A stretch of 64,000 nucleotides of DNA from Maribacter litopenaei (GCF_025244665.1 NZ_CP104205.1:1919001-1983000); one strand, 5' to 3'. Counted from the first letter of the stretch, positions 22,746 to 33,022 are shown. The notes: generated from the sequence alone by a model not told the origin. Program-made: numbers and translations.

Positions 22746-22882
22746 AGTTTTTAGTATTCCATAAAATTAAAGAATTAATTCAAGGTCATCGAGGAGTCAT
22801 TGTTTATAACCCCGTTAAAAACTAATAATGCACCTCATAAAGACGCCATACATAATGGCTATCTTTATAAAAACCGCACAAA

Positions 22883-23290
22883 ATGAACGACAGGTCCCAA
22901 AAGTTGCTTCAGATACGTCCCGAAATTCCTTCAGCCAAAATTCTTCCTAACATGAGCGATGACGAGCGTTTTCAAAACGAAACCTTGCGTCCTATTATAA
23001 AGCTTCAGAACGATTTATTGTTGGCTTCCTTTCAGAATTATATCGTGAAGGGCAAAAATTCATTTTATAGTTTAAGTCTCGAGAATCGACTTAATTACAT
23101 TATGAATGCCATCCAGAAGGATATCAAATTCAGAAATTCCCTAAAAGGAATGGTCATAGGCCAATTTACGGTAGAGGAGTATACAGTATATATTAAAAAC
23201 TCATCGGCCCTTAATAAAAGAATGATGAATATGGTCATTAAAAGATTGCAGGATCAACTTCAATACTTTGATCAAGAAGTATTAGTCTAG
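22883..23290 (+). CDS. conserved flavobacterial protein, function unknown
   Basis: Intact 135-residue, helical, soluble protein. The central GMVIGQFTVEEYTVYI and the following NSSALNKRMMNMVIKRLQDQ look like a strongly conserved family core. Homologues are, to my knowledge, sometimes auto-labelled glyoxalase, but I see no metal-binding vicinal oxygen chelate motifs that would support that. Its stop overlaps the end of the convergent DUF2461 gene by 9 bp. Confidence 0.6.
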   Translation: MNDRSQKLLQIRPEIPSAKILPNMSDDERFQNETLRPIIKLQNDLLLASFQNYIVKGKNSFYSLSLENRLNYIMNAIQKDIKFRNSLKGMVIGQFTVEEYTVYIKNSSALNKRMMNMVIKRLQDQLQYFDQEVLV

Positions 23291-23962
23291 TAAAGATTCA
23301 CCATTCAGGTTGGTCGTCAAAATGTTGCTCATTAGGTCGAAGTAAGGGCGAATGGCCATAAAGCTATCATTGATTGTCTCCGAGAAAGTTAGGTGATATA
23401 ACCTCCTTATCCGAAAATCTTCTGATGAAGATATACTGTTTCTTGCGTATGAGATCTATATTGGGGTCTTCTTTATCAAAACCTTTGGGAGCTGTCTTTA
23501 ACTCTTCCCCTTCCAAGCTTCCCCAAATTTTTTGAAAATCGTGGTTTTCCATAATGCGCCTAAAATCTATCGCATCCACCTCCCACTCCTTGCGTATTCG
23601 AAATAAATCTTCCTTTTCCGGATTCCAAAAGCCAGTAGCGATAAAACTACCCTCGGGTTGTATATGTACGTAATACCCTCCCCTTCTTTCTGCTCCCAAT
23701 CGTGTAAAGGAGGCTGAGAAATTGAATTTATAAGGGGTTTTGTCCTTTGAAAATCGGATATCCCTATAAATCCTAAATACTTTCATCTTTTCGATTTTGT
23801 CATGTGTATTTAGTCTTTCCATAATACCTTGGAAAAACTTTTTAACTTCCGTTTGCTGGGTTTTGAACCGCTTCTTGTTTTCCTCAAACCATTCCCTGTT
23901 ATTGTTCTTTTTTAAATCGTTCAAAAAATCCGAGTGTTTTTAGTAATTACGGCTTGTGACAT
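23282..23962 (-). CDS. DUF2461 family protein (two frame breaks)
   Basis: 226 residues after repair. Family features are NNNREWFEENKKRF near the start, KMKVFRIYRDIRFSKDKTPYK and GGYYVHIQPEGSFIATGFW. The ATG at 23962 is supported because restoring CCAGA at 23930-23933 gives TKNTLDFLNDLKK, the usual beginning. A second break at 23380-23385 (CCGAGA) truncates the C-terminus; repair restores a tail ending at 23282. No function is established. Confidence 0.78.
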
Positions 23963-24000
23963 ACGACTACAGTATTGTGATTTTAAGCTAAAGTTAACCA

Positions 24001-24038
24001 TTTGCAAGGAAGACCTTTTAAATTAATGGTTAATTTTG
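24001..24038 (+). promoter_or_regulatory. candidate Bacteroidota promoter for cysE
   Basis: An exact TAnnTTTG -7 element (TAATTTTG, 24031-24038) lies 18 bp before the cysE start. The nearest TTTG (24001-24004) is 26 bp upstream, longer than the usual 19-23, so the -33 assignment is weak. Confidence 0.4.
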
Positions 24039-24055
24039 GTATATAAACCAAGCCA

Positions 24056-24847
24056 ATGAGCCACCCATCCATTGTTGAGAAGATAAACCTTCACAAGAAG
24101 CAGCCCAATTTGCGTTTCCGTCTGAAGAAGGATACCGAAACCTTTACGGATTTGCTCTTTTATACACTATTCGACATAGAAACCCCAGTATCGGACAATC
24201 TGGAAAAACTGGAAGCACAGTTTGATAGTTTGGTCGATTTAGCCTGTTGGGAATGTCAGAAACCCTGCAAGAAAATTTGGGGCAATTATGTACAAAAGCT
24301 TCCTAGCATACTGGAAAAATTGAATCTCGATGCGGAAGCCACCGTAAATTGTGACCCGGCATCACTTTCCATAGAAGAAGTATATATGGCGTATCCTGGT
24401 TTCTATGCCATTGCCATTTATAGATTGGCACATGAACTATACAGCATTGGATTTCCTTTAGTACCAAGATTAATGACGGAATATGCCCATAGACAAACGG
24501 GCGTGGACATTAATCCGGGTGCCCGGATCGGCGATTCCTTTCATATTGACCATGGAACCGGTATTGTGATCGGGGAAACTGCTATCATAAAAAATCATGT
24601 AAAAATCTATCAAGGAGTTACCCTTGGAGGTCTATACGTGGCCAAGCATCTACAAAAGACCAAAAGGCATCCTACCATAGAAGATAATGTAACTATTTAT
24701 GCCAATGCCACTATTACGGGGGGAGATACCGTAATCGGGGCAAATAGCGTCATTGGTGGTAATGCTTGGTTAACCGCATCGGTACCTGCTAATAGCACGG
24801 TGTACCATTCACCTGAAATTAAAATTAAAACACAGACAGATGTCTAA
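24056..24847 (+). CDS. cysE: serine O-acetyltransferase
   Basis: Acetylates serine with acetyl-CoA, the first step of cysteine synthesis. The protein has 263 residues, with a helical N-terminal domain and a left-handed beta-helix of hexapeptide repeats (INPGARIGDSFHIDHGTGIV; VIGETAIIKNHVKIYQGVTL; ATITGGDTVIGANSVIGG). The catalytic His lies in DHGTGIVIGET. The length and N-terminus resemble the EpsC-type enzymes of Bacteroidota. It overlaps the cysteine synthase gene by 8 bp (ATGTCTAA), so the two successive pathway enzymes are translationally coupled. Confidence 0.92.
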   Translation: MSHPSIVEKINLHKKQPNLRFRLKKDTETFTDLLFYTLFDIETPVSDNLEKLEAQFDSLVDLACWECQKPCKKIWGNYVQKLPSILEKLNLDAEATVNCDPASLSIEEVYMAYPGFYAIAIYRLAHELYSIGFPLVPRLMTEYAHRQTGVDINPGARIGDSFHIDHGTGIVIGETAIIKNHVKIYQGVTLGGLYVAKHLQKTKRHPTIEDNVTIYANATITGGDTVIGANSVIGGNAWLTASVPANSTVYHSPEIKIKTQTDV

Positions 24848-25723
24848 ATCAATTATAGACCTAATTGGAAATACGCCATTGGTGGAATCCAGGGCATTGA
24901 ACACAAACCCCAACGTAAAACTTTACTTTAAAATGGAGGGCCACAATCCGGGGGGAAGTGTTAAGGACAGGGCGGCGTATAATATGATAAAGAGTGGGCT
25001 CGAACGGGGCAGTTTAAAACCAACGGATAAACTTATTGAAGCTACCAGCGGAAATACCGGAATAGCCTTGGCCATGATTGCCGGGGTGTTCGGTTTGGAT
25101 ATTGAACTGGTAATGCCCGAAAACTCTACAAAGGAACGGGTACAAACTATGCGTGCCTATGGTGCCAAAGTAACCCTTACCCCATCTGATGTGGGCATTG
25201 AAGGCGCTCGTGACTATGCGGAAAACAAGGTTAAGGAAGAAGGGTTTGTAATGGTCAATCAGTTTGCCAATGACGATAACTGGAAAGCGCATTACAAAAC
25301 CACTGGATCTGAGATTTGGAAGGATACTAATGGAGAAATCACCCACTTTGTGTCCGCCATGGGCACTACGGGAACCATCATGGGGACTTCCACGTACCTA
25401 AAAGAAAAAAATAAAGCAGTTCAAATTGTAGGGGTACAGCCTACTGACGATTCAAAAATTCCGGGAATTCGAAAATGGCCCGAGGAATATTTGCCCAAAA
25501 TATTCGATGCATCCAAAGTAGATTCCGTAAAGGAGGTAAGTGAGTTAGAAGCCGTAGAAATGGCCAAGCGCTTGGCCAAGGAAGAAGGAATTTTTTCGGC
25601 ATGAGTTCCGGAGGCGCAGCAACTGTAGCCCTACGATTGGCGAAACAATTGGATAGTGGCACTATTGTATCCATCGTATGTGATCGTGGGGATCGTTATT
25701 TATCCTCTGACCTGTTTGATTGA
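24840..25723 (+). CDS. cysM: PLP-dependent cysteine synthase (one frame break)
   Basis: O-acetylserine sulfhydrylase of 294 residues after repair. The PLP lysine is in GGSVKDRAA, the substrate loop is TSGNTGIALAM and the phosphate-binding loop is GTTGTIMGTS. The break at 25596-25599 (TCGG) truncates the protein; restoring TCTGG gives GIFSGMSSGGAATVAL and the normal end SSDLFD at 25723. Uses the product of the overlapping upstream gene. CysK versus CysM subtype cannot be settled by eye; the short length fits CysM. Confidence 0.88.
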
Positions 25724-25732
25724 GCAAAAACT

Positions 25733-26825
25733 TTATAACCAGTCCTTTCGCTTAAAGTAAATCATCATCCCCACAAAAAGGATGATCATTACGGCCCGAG
25801 ACGATATAATACCCATACTGGTAATGAAGTTCCGGCATATGTTCAAAATTCATACCATAGATACCGGCAATAAAGGTCAAGGGAATAAAGATGGATGCCA
25901 TAATGGTCAATACCTTCATTACCTCGTTCATTTTATTGCTCATGTTGCTCATGTACATTTCCATGAGGCTCATACTCATTTCGCGATAAATTTGTAGGCT
26001 CTCATTAATTTCCAAGGAATGGTCAAGGGCATCGCGTAGGAATAATTTCGTGTCGTGCTTAATCAATGGGCTCTCAGAATCAATGAGCCTGCTAACCAAT
26101 TCCTTTACCGGGAAAATCCAACGACGGATTTTAAGCACTTCCTTTTTAAGCTGTTGGATATGCTGGGCCACGATGGGCTTGGGGTCCGCATAGACCTCAT
26201 CCTCCGTAATTTCGATTCGATGATTGACCTGTTCCAATACCAAAAAATAATTATCAATAATGGCATCCAACAAGGCAAAAAACAAATAGTCTGCCCCTCT
26301 GGTTCGGATGCGACCTGATTTGGCCTCTATTCTATTCCTGACACCTCCAAAAACATCCTCTTTCACCTCTTGAAAAACCAACACCATATTTTCCATGAGG
26401 ACCATGGCCGTGTGCTCGGGAACGATTTCATCGTTTTCATTCAAATAAAGCATTTTGAATACCCCAAAGATATAACCATCATATTCGTCGATTTTCGGCC
26501 TTTGGTCTGTGTTTACCGCGTCTTCCAACAACAGATTGTTCAAGGAAAAACCGGCACCCAAATCTTCAATAAAATGCTCATCTGTAATACCAACCACGTT
26601 TACCCATGAAGTTTTCGTCTCCTTTCGATATTTAAGGATGTCCTCAACCCTATTATATTCTTTGGAGCTAACATTCTCGGCATCGTAGGTAGTTACATAA
26701 ACAACACTATCACCCTTTTCCTTAGTTCCTAAATAGCTTACCGTTCCCGGGGCCGTTCCCACCTTGCCATGTACTCGGGATACTTTCTTTTTTCTTTTCG
26801 GTAATCCTATTTTTCTTTTTGCCAT
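25733..26825 (-). CDS. corA: CorA-type magnesium/cobalt transporter (one frame break)
   Basis: CorA-family divalent cation channel, 363 residues after repair: a soluble funnel domain, long helices (residues about 230-290), then two C-terminal membrane helices linked by the selectivity motif GMNF in IAGIYGMNFEHMPEL. The break at 25796-25801 reads CCGAGA; only CCAGA restores the tryptophan codon in YYIVWAVMIILFV and the last helix, ending KRKDWL at 25733. This site is the most diagnostic repair in the window because TGG is the only Trp codon. Confidence 0.9.
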
Positions 26826-26867
26826 GAGTAAACTTTGATTAAAGATAGCTAAAAGCCCTTTTTCAAT

Positions 26868-27654
26868 TCAATCGAATTTTACCTCGTTCAATATGAGTCC
26901 TGAGCCTGGTGCAACAGTGGTAAGGGTTATTCTTTTATCCGAATCTAGGGAATTCAGAATATCCTGCTTGCTCAATTCCCCTTTGCCCACCTGTATTAAG
27001 GCACCCATCATCATCCTGATTTGATAGCGCATAAAACCTTTACCACGAACCACCAATTTATAACTCACTTCCGGAAAAAATGATCCATTGATCAGGTCAT
27101 TCTCCTGTATTTCGCAGAGATCTACGATCCTCGTTACCTGCGTATTGGGTTTTAAACGTGCCGTATAGGCCGAAAAATCAAAGGTTCCCGTAAAGCCAGT
27201 AGCGACCTCTTTCATCAAATCAATGTCCAAATACTCAATGACATTATAAAGGAAAGGCGCACAGAAAGGATGGTTTTTTTCCCCGAACGAAAATAGATAC
27301 ACATATTCCTTTGCCTTACTATCTTTTATAATATTAAAATCCTTTGTAGTGGTTTTTATTTCTGTCGCCCGAATATCCGGTGGTAGGTTCCTATTGAATA
27401 GAAGAAGGAATACATCCAAATCCTGTACGGGTTCATGGTCCAAGAACAATTCAAAAATACCGTCCAAGGAGGATACTTTGGCATCTGTTCGGCCGGAACT
27501 TAAAAGTTTAAAGCTTGCGTCCGGAAGTACATGTTTTATGGTTTTGGACAACATGCCCTCGACTGTTTTATGCCCGGGTTGCTTTTGCCATCCACTGTAC
27601 CTAAATCCCGAGATATTGGATTCGGATAAGGTAGTAATAACGAGTTCTTTGCAT
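26868..27654 (-). CDS. truA: tRNA pseudouridine synthase A (one frame break)
   Basis: Modifies uridines 38-40 in the tRNA anticodon arm. Repaired length is 261 residues. The catalytic Asp is in SSGRTDAKVSS, and later landmarks are GTFDFSAYTARLKPNT, VVRGKGFMRYQIRMMMGAL and TVAPGSGLIL. The true N-terminus (ATG at 27654, RYYYLIRIQYLGFRYSGWQ) is separated from the rest by CCGAGA at 27608-27613; restoring CCAGA joins them. Divergent from the small membrane protein gene at 27742. Confidence 0.92.
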
Positions 27655-27741
27655 TTCTAGGGTTTCAATCGAAAATAAGATTGTTCACTGATTGAGTTCA
27701 ACTTTTTTGTAATTTAATCAAACTAATCAAAACCAATAATT

Positions 27742-28179
27742 ATGACAACGGAAACTAAAGTGAAACCACCTGTGTGGTTTTGGATCGTAAGTATTTTGGC
27801 ACTCCTATGGAACTTGGCTGGAGCGATGGCCTATATTGGACAGGCTTACATGTCCGATGAAGTATTGGCTGCCATGAGCGATGCGGAACGCAATTTGTAC
27901 GAAACCCAGCCTGCTTGGGTCACTGCTGCCTTTGCTATTGCCGTTTGGGGTGGTACTTTGGCTTGTATTCTTTTATTAATACGGAAAAAATGGGCCAAAA
28001 CTTTGTTCATTATTTCCTTGATCGGTGTTTTAGCGCAAATGACCTACAACTTCTTTTTGAGCAATACATTTGAGGTCTACGGTGCAAGTGCCATGGCAAT
28101 GCCTATTATGATTGTAGTCGTATCCATAGCATTAATCTGGTTTTCTAACAAAGCTATTGCTAAGAATTGGTTGACCTAG
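27742..28179 (+). CDS. small four-helix membrane protein, unknown
   Basis: Intact 145-residue protein with four predicted membrane helices (WFWIVSILALLWNLAGAMA; AAFAIAVWGGTLACILLLI; TLFIISLIGVLAQMTYNFF; MAMPIMIVVVSIALIWF). Similar flavobacterial proteins exist and are usually called hypothetical or sugar transporter without evidence. It begins a stretch of about 14 kb with no frame disruption. Confidence 0.65.
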   Translation: MTTETKVKPPVWFWIVSILALLWNLAGAMAYIGQAYMSDEVLAAMSDAERNLYETQPAWVTAAFAIAVWGGTLACILLLIRKKWAKTLFIISLIGVLAQMTYNFFLSNTFEVYGASAMAMPIMIVVVSIALIWFSNKAIAKNWLT

Positions 28180-28316
28180 AATAATGGAAAATAGCTATAA
28201 ACGGCAATAATCTTCCTTTAATAAGAAGATTGTGCCATTCGTCGAATATTTAGAATAAAAGAAAGTCGTTACCGTTTTAAAAGGAATTACCATTATCTAT
28301 AACCGAAAAACCAAAC

Positions 28317-28805
28317 ATGCTCAAGTCTATTAAAGGAATTTTTACATGGAAGCGTACGCTTCTTTTATCCTTGGTCAGTATAGTCGTTCTTAATATATTC
28401 AGCTTTTACGGGCTATATACCAATAAGTTCTATTTTTTCAAGGTGGATAATTATATTTTCCCCATCCTTTCTTTGGTACATTTGGTCTTTTTATATGTGA
28501 TGTGGTTCAAAATAAAAGAAAGGGAACTAAGCGACCCGCCCATGCGCAATTTGGAGTATGGCCTTTATATAGTGAGCTTGGTATACCTCTTTAAAATTTT
28601 TGAAACCTTGTTTACCCTATCATCCTATGGGGATTATGAAAATCATTTGATTCCTGGAACCTTTCTGCCGATAGGAATTCTAATGTTTATACTGTACACC
28701 CTATTATTCGGATTGACATTTCTAACCTTTAGTTATAGAAAGCAACTAGTGGGAACCTATGTATTTGACGATATGAACCAACATGTGGATAACTGGAACT
28801 CATAG
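28317..28805 (+). CDS. small membrane protein, unknown
   Basis: Intact 162-residue protein with four hydrophobic helices, starting MLKSIKGIFTWKRT, with short charged loops. No recognised domain. It lies 137 bp after another four-helix membrane protein gene and ends at a bidirectional-looking terminator shared with the convergent AAA+ gene. Confidence 0.6.
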   Translation: MLKSIKGIFTWKRTLLLSLVSIVVLNIFSFYGLYTNKFYFFKVDNYIFPILSLVHLVFLYVMWFKIKERELSDPPMRNLEYGLYIVSLVYLFKIFETLFTLSSYGDYENHLIPGTFLPIGILMFILYTLLFGLTFLTFSYRKQLVGTYVFDDMNQHVDNWNS

Positions 28806-28828
28806 ACGATAACCATCACCGACCCAAC

Positions 28829-28864
28829 TAAAAATCCCTTCCAAAATTGGAAGGAATTTTTTTT
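28829..28864. terminator. terminator between convergent genes
   Basis: Hairpin AATCCCTTCCA / TGGAAGGAATT with an AAAT loop, followed by a long T run on the plus strand and preceded by A-rich sequence that would serve the minus strand. Confidence 0.8.
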
Positions 28865-30333
28865 TATATATCCTTTAAAAAGCTACTGTAAAGATCTTTG
28901 AATTGATACCCTTCGGAAAAGCGCTGCTTGTTCAATTTCTTGTAGGACACCAAGCCCCATAGCAACAGCTCCTTTAAAAAGTAAATATCCTCTTTGGTAT
29001 ATTCCGGTTGATAGGTTTTTACCAAATCGTTCAAGGCCGGGATACCATCTAAAGCCCGTTTGTATTCCTCATCCGTAAAGTCGTCCAACAATTCAAAGCC
29101 CTCTCCCTGAAAAAACCAATGCAGCAAGTCATCATATGGAGTTTCCTCATCCTTGCGCTGTAACTTGTTAATTTTGGGGAAATACTCCGGGAACAATGAT
29201 TTTACCGCTTCATCTATTAAGATTTCTGCCACCACATCGGCCCCTTCCTGTTCTCCTTCATATACCAATTCAATTTTTCCGGTAATGGCGGGAACGACAC
29301 CCAGGAAATCGCTCAAACGAACCGAAGTAGTATCCGCACCTGTCAACAGGGCCCTACGTTCCGCGGTACTCAATAGGTTTTCAAATGCGGTGATACTGGT
29401 TCGGGCACTCACCCCGCTTTTGGCATCCACGTATTCACTGTTCCGGGCCTCAAAACTTATCTGTTCCAATAAATCCTTTGCCAAATCCGGAACATAGACG
29501 GCATCTGTTTGCCGTTCGTCCAAATGGGCCTCTTGGGCGGTAATTTTACGGGCCGTTTCAATATCATCCGGATAGTGGGTCAGAATTTGGGAGCCAATAC
29601 GGTCCTTCAATGGGGTCACGATACTTCCTCGATTGGTATAATCTTCCGGGTTGGCCGTAAATACAAATTGAATGTCCAAAGGCAATCTTAATTTAAAGCC
29701 CCTGATCTGTATATCTCCTTCCTCCAAAATATTGAACAAGGAAACTTGGATGCGTGCCTGTAGATCGGGCAGTTCGTTAATGACGAAAATACAGCGGTTG
29801 GCCCTGGGAATCATTCCAAAATGGATGACACGGTCATCCGCATAGGACAATTTTAGGTTTGCGGCCTTTATGGGGTCTACATCCCCAATCAAATCGGCAA
29901 CGGTTACATCCGGGGTGGCCAGTTTTTCATAAAATCGTTCACTTTTGGGTAACCAACCTATTGGGGTATCATCCCCTTTTTCTTCAATCAGTTCTTCCGC
30001 ATAGCGGGACATAGGCGCCAACGGGTCATCGTTGATTTCGGAACCTTCCACCACAGGGATATAGTCGTCCAACAGATTTACCATGAGTCGGGCCAAACGT
30101 GTTTTTGCCTGACCTCGCAATCCTAATAAATTGATATTGTGACGGGACAGTATCGCCCTTTCCAATTCGGGAATTACGGAATCCTCATAACCCCAAACCC
30201 CGGTAAAGGTCTCACCACCTGTTTTAATACGTTCGCGTAAGTTGTCCCTGAGTTCGTCCTTAATGCTTTTTGATTGGTAACCGGCCTTTTTTAAGGCACC
30301 CAATGTTTTAATTTCTTTATAATTCAAGCTCAT
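28864..30333 (-). CDS. AAA+ ATPase, magnesium-chelatase/MoxR-like
   Basis: 489-residue AAA+ ATPase. Walker A is GLRGQAKTRLAR, Walker B is CIFVINELPDL, and sensor-1 is FTANPEDYTNRG followed by the arginine-rich PLKDRIG. The insert pattern resembles magnesium chelatase subunit I / MoxR ATPases, which act with a VWA-domain partner as chaperones or metal-insertion machines. The VWA gene lies 153 bp upstream on the same strand. No chlorophyll or cobalamin genes are nearby, so a chelatase role is unlikely. Intact frame. Confidence 0.82.
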   Translation of the reverse strand: MSLNYKEIKTLGALKKAGYQSKSIKDELRDNLRERIKTGGETFTGVWGYEDSVIPELERAILSRHNINLLGLRGQAKTRLARLMVNLLDDYIPVVEGSEINDDPLAPMSRYAEELIEEKGDDTPIGWLPKSERFYEKLATPDVTVADLIGDVDPIKAANLKLSYADDRVIHFGMIPRANRCIFVINELPDLQARIQVSLFNILEEGDIQIRGFKLRLPLDIQFVFTANPEDYTNRGSIVTPLKDRIGSQILTHYPDDIETARKITAQEAHLDERQTDAVYVPDLAKDLLEQISFEARNSEYVDAKSGVSARTSITAFENLLSTAERRALLTGADTTSVRLSDFLGVVPAITGKIELVYEGEQEGADVVAEILIDEAVKSLFPEYFPKINKLQRKDEETPYDDLLHWFFQGEGFELLDDFTDEEYKRALDGIPALNDLVKTYQPEYTKEDIYFLKELLLWGLVSYKKLNKQRFSEGYQFKDLYSSFLKDI

Positions 30334-30486
30334 ATATTTTTGTTCGCCATTCGTTATTGGTTTTTAGCTTTTGATCTTTAGTTAATAGCTGTAAGTTTTA
30401 AGTTAATAGTTTTATGCTCTTTGCAATACACAAGGAGTCTTTAATTTATCATTTCCAACTTTTAACTATTAACTAATAACTTTATA

Positions 30487-31659
30487 CTACCTCAACCGTT
30501 TCCTTCGGTTCGACTCATAATCCTCAAAAATCATTTCCCCCAATCCCTTCAATCCTGTAAAGAAAGCCTTTCCCTTATTTGCCTCGGTAAAATGGCGGAT
30601 AAACTGCATTAAATAGGGGTCTTGGGCAATCATAAAGGTAGTGATAGGGATGTGGAGTTTGCGGGCCTGCCGGGCCATATTGTAGCATTTCTCCACAATA
30701 TAATCGTCCAGCCCCACACTATTTTTATAATAAGTACCATCCGGCATACGCAGGCAACTGGGCTTCCCGTCGGTAATCATAAAAATCTGTTTGTTCGTAT
30801 TTCGTTTGCGGCGCAACATATCCATTGCCAACTGTAATCCTGCCACGGTATTGGTATGATAAGGCCCGACTTTCAAATAGGGTAAATCCTTGATAGGAAT
30901 TGGCCAAGCATCGTTCCCAAAGACCAAAATATCCAAGGTATCCTTGGGATACCGAGTGGTAATCAGCTCCGACAGGGCCATGGCCACCTTTTTGGCCGGG
31001 GTGATACGGTCCTCGCCATACAAGATCATACTATGGCTAATGTCGATCATCAATATCGTACTCATCCGGGCCTTGTATTGGGTATCCTCTACCACTAGGT
31101 CTTCTTCGCTCAGGTTAAAACTGCCAATACCATGGTTCACTTGGGCATTTTTAAGGCTCTCCGTCATAGAAATATGCTCCAGTCCGTCCCCATAGCGGTA
31201 TTCCCTAAAATCACCTGTATGTTCGTCGCCCTGACCGGACTTCCCCGTTTTATGGTTACCGGCACCTTGTCGCTTCAGCTTTCCAAAAATTTGGTCCAAG
31301 GCACGCTGACGGATGATACGCTCCATTTTGGCCGTAATGGAAATCTTTCCCCTGCCATCTCCATCACCTTCCTCGCCGTCCTCGCCCATTTCGCCATTCT
31401 CCGCATCGGAGTCTATGTCGAATTCCTCGCGGATGTAGCCTTTGGCCTTGAGGTCTTCGATAAAATCCTCTATGGTATAGTTCTCGTCCGTAAGCTCATA
31501 TTCCTTGTCCAGCTCCCGGAGCCAGTCGATGGCCTCGTCAAAATCGCCCGAAGTATGGGTAATGAGTTCCTGGAAAATATCAAAAAGTTTCTCGAAAGGG
31601 GATTGTTCCGGAGCCTCGTAGGGCACAAAACGGAATCCTTTTCTTGTATTCATAGCCAT
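30487..31659 (-). CDS. VWA-domain protein, partner of AAA+ ATPase
   Basis: 390-residue protein with a C-terminal von Willebrand factor A domain (about residues 200-370). The MIDAS motif is complete: DISHS, a Thr in HTNTVAG and TDGKPS. The N-terminal half is acidic and includes a Gly/Glu/Asp-rich linker around residues 85-105 and a basic SITAKMERIIRQRALDQIF segment. No signal peptide. With the downstream MoxR-like ATPase it forms the known ATPase-VWA pair type, used to remodel or load client proteins. The client is unknown. Confidence 0.82.
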   Translation of the reverse strand: MAMNTRKGFRFVPYEAPEQSPFEKLFDIFQELITHTSGDFDEAIDWLRELDKEYELTDENYTIEDFIEDLKAKGYIREEFDIDSDAENGEMGEDGEEGDGDGRGKISITAKMERIIRQRALDQIFGKLKRQGAGNHKTGKSGQGDEHTGDFREYRYGDGLEHISMTESLKNAQVNHGIGSFNLSEEDLVVEDTQYKARMSTILMIDISHSMILYGEDRITPAKKVAMALSELITTRYPKDTLDILVFGNDAWPIPIKDLPYLKVGPYHTNTVAGLQLAMDMLRRKRNTNKQIFMITDGKPSCLRMPDGTYYKNSVGLDDYIVEKCYNMARQARKLHIPITTFMIAQDPYLMQFIRHFTEANKGKAFFTGLKGLGEMIFEDYESNRRKRLR

Positions 31660-31767
31660 ACCCTAAAATTAACATATTTGAATGTGATGTGAATGCTTTT
31701 TAGGAAATGTTAACGTTGATTGCCATTGGCTGTTAGCTTTTGGGGTTTGAGAATTAACTATGCGGTC

Positions 31768-31837
31768 ATTGAGAAGCTTGCCCTGAGCGACCTGTACTGA
31801 GCGTAGTCGAAGTAAGCCGATGGGGAGTCGAAATGAC
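31768..31837. repeat. 70 bp REP-like repeat, copy 1
   Basis: First copy of a 70 bp direct repeat with core TGAGCGTAGTCGAAGTAAGC. The second copy begins 146 bp later at 31914 and differs at two positions. Inverted arms (CTTCGACTC..GCTCAGCCACC) follow each copy, allowing hairpins. This resembles dispersed palindromic repeats common in Bacteroidota intergenic DNA. Confidence 0.8.
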
Positions 31838-31913
31838 ATTTCATGTTGTTGATGTGACTTCGACTCTAGTTTACCTCGAGCGAAGTCGAAAGGCTCAGCC
31901 ACCTTTTTAGGTT

Positions 31914-31983
31914 ATTGAGAAGCTTGTCCTGAGCGGCCTGTACTGAGCGTAGTCGAAGTAAGCCGATGGGGAGTCGAAATGAC
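31914..31983. repeat. 70 bp REP-like repeat, copy 2
   Basis: Second copy, 68 of 70 bases identical to 31768-31837. It is followed at 32005-32027 by GGCTTCGACTCCGCTCAGCC, the inverted arm. Together the two copies fill most of the 449 bp gap between the VWA and DUF1853 genes; no gene is seen there. Confidence 0.8.
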
Positions 31984-32108
31984 CTCTTCGAATATTCTAA
32001 ATGTGGCTTCGACTCCGCTCAGCCACCATAACTTGGATATACTACTCATCCACCATAATTTTTACTGATAAAACTTTTAACTTTGAACTATAAACTTAGA
32101 ACTCAAAA

Positions 32109-32912
32109 GTGTCCACCCACGTAGACCGACAAATACAAGGATTTCTAGAAACTCCGCCCCTGTGGACGAAGACCCAATTTGGAATTGAACAGTTTACATT
32201 TCCAAAGGTGGACTTGCAAGCCCTTACCCCCACTCCCATTCCCCAAAAGATTCGGTTAGGGCATCAAATGGAGCATGTCTGTAAACAGTTGTTGGACGCT
32301 TCCCCAGCCTATGAGGTCTTGTTGTACAACGAGCCGGTACGGCAGGGGAAGCAGACATTGGGAGAAATCGATTATATCCTACGGGAAACGGCTACCGACC
32401 AAATCATTCATTTGGAGCTGACCTATAAGTTCTACATCATTGATCCGCAAATTTCTGAACCTATCCACCAATTAATGGGCCCAAACCGGCGGGATATGTT
32501 CTTTACCAAAATGGAAAAGATCAAGAACGAACAGTTTGGATTGTTGCATGATCCTGCCGGACAAAAAACACTCGCCGAAAAAGGCGTCCCCACCCAAAAC
32601 ATACAGCACCAAACCTGTTACAAGGCCCAATTGTTCGAACCCTATCAAAGCGACCCTATCAACCTACGCCCTTTGAATCCTCAATGTATTGTAGGCTATT
32701 GGCTGCGGTTGGAAGATTTACGGGCGACTGACTTCCAAGCCTATGAATTTTATATCCCCTACAAGACGGAATGGGTAGTACCGCCCCACGAAGACGTGGC
32801 CTGGATGTCCTATTACGAAACCCTTTTGGAAGTAAACATGCGCCTACTGAAACAAAACGCCCCCATGCTTTGGATTAAAAAAGGACCGCTACCTTTGAAA
32901 AGTGTTTTGTAG
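32109..32912 (+). CDS. DUF1853 family protein
   Basis: Intact 267-residue soluble protein. The family core is LGHQMEHVCKQLL followed by GEIDYIL and HLELTYKFYI, a pattern (E, then E-x-D, then E-x-x-x-K) reminiscent of a PD-(D/E)XK nuclease-like fold, although activity is not established. The start is GTG at 32109: an in-frame TAG lies four codons upstream and no ATG is available. It sits between the REP-like repeats and the restriction-modification module. Confidence 0.7.
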   Translation: MSTHVDRQIQGFLETPPLWTKTQFGIEQFTFPKVDLQALTPTPIPQKIRLGHQMEHVCKQLLDASPAYEVLLYNEPVRQGKQTLGEIDYILRETATDQIIHLELTYKFYIIDPQISEPIHQLMGPNRRDMFFTKMEKIKNEQFGLLHDPAGQKTLAEKGVPTQNIQHQTCYKAQLFEPYQSDPINLRPLNPQCIVGYWLRLEDLRATDFQAYEFYIPYKTEWVVPPHEDVAWMSYYETLLEVNMRLLKQNAPMLWIKKGPLPLKSVL

Positions 32913-33022
32913 TGTGGTGGTAGGGGTTTTCTGATTTTATTGTTGATAACTCCTAATAAGCCAGCGGTTTACTATGTTTTTGAATGGTTGGAAAGAAGTA
33001 TCTTGTTCTTTCTAAAAAAGAA

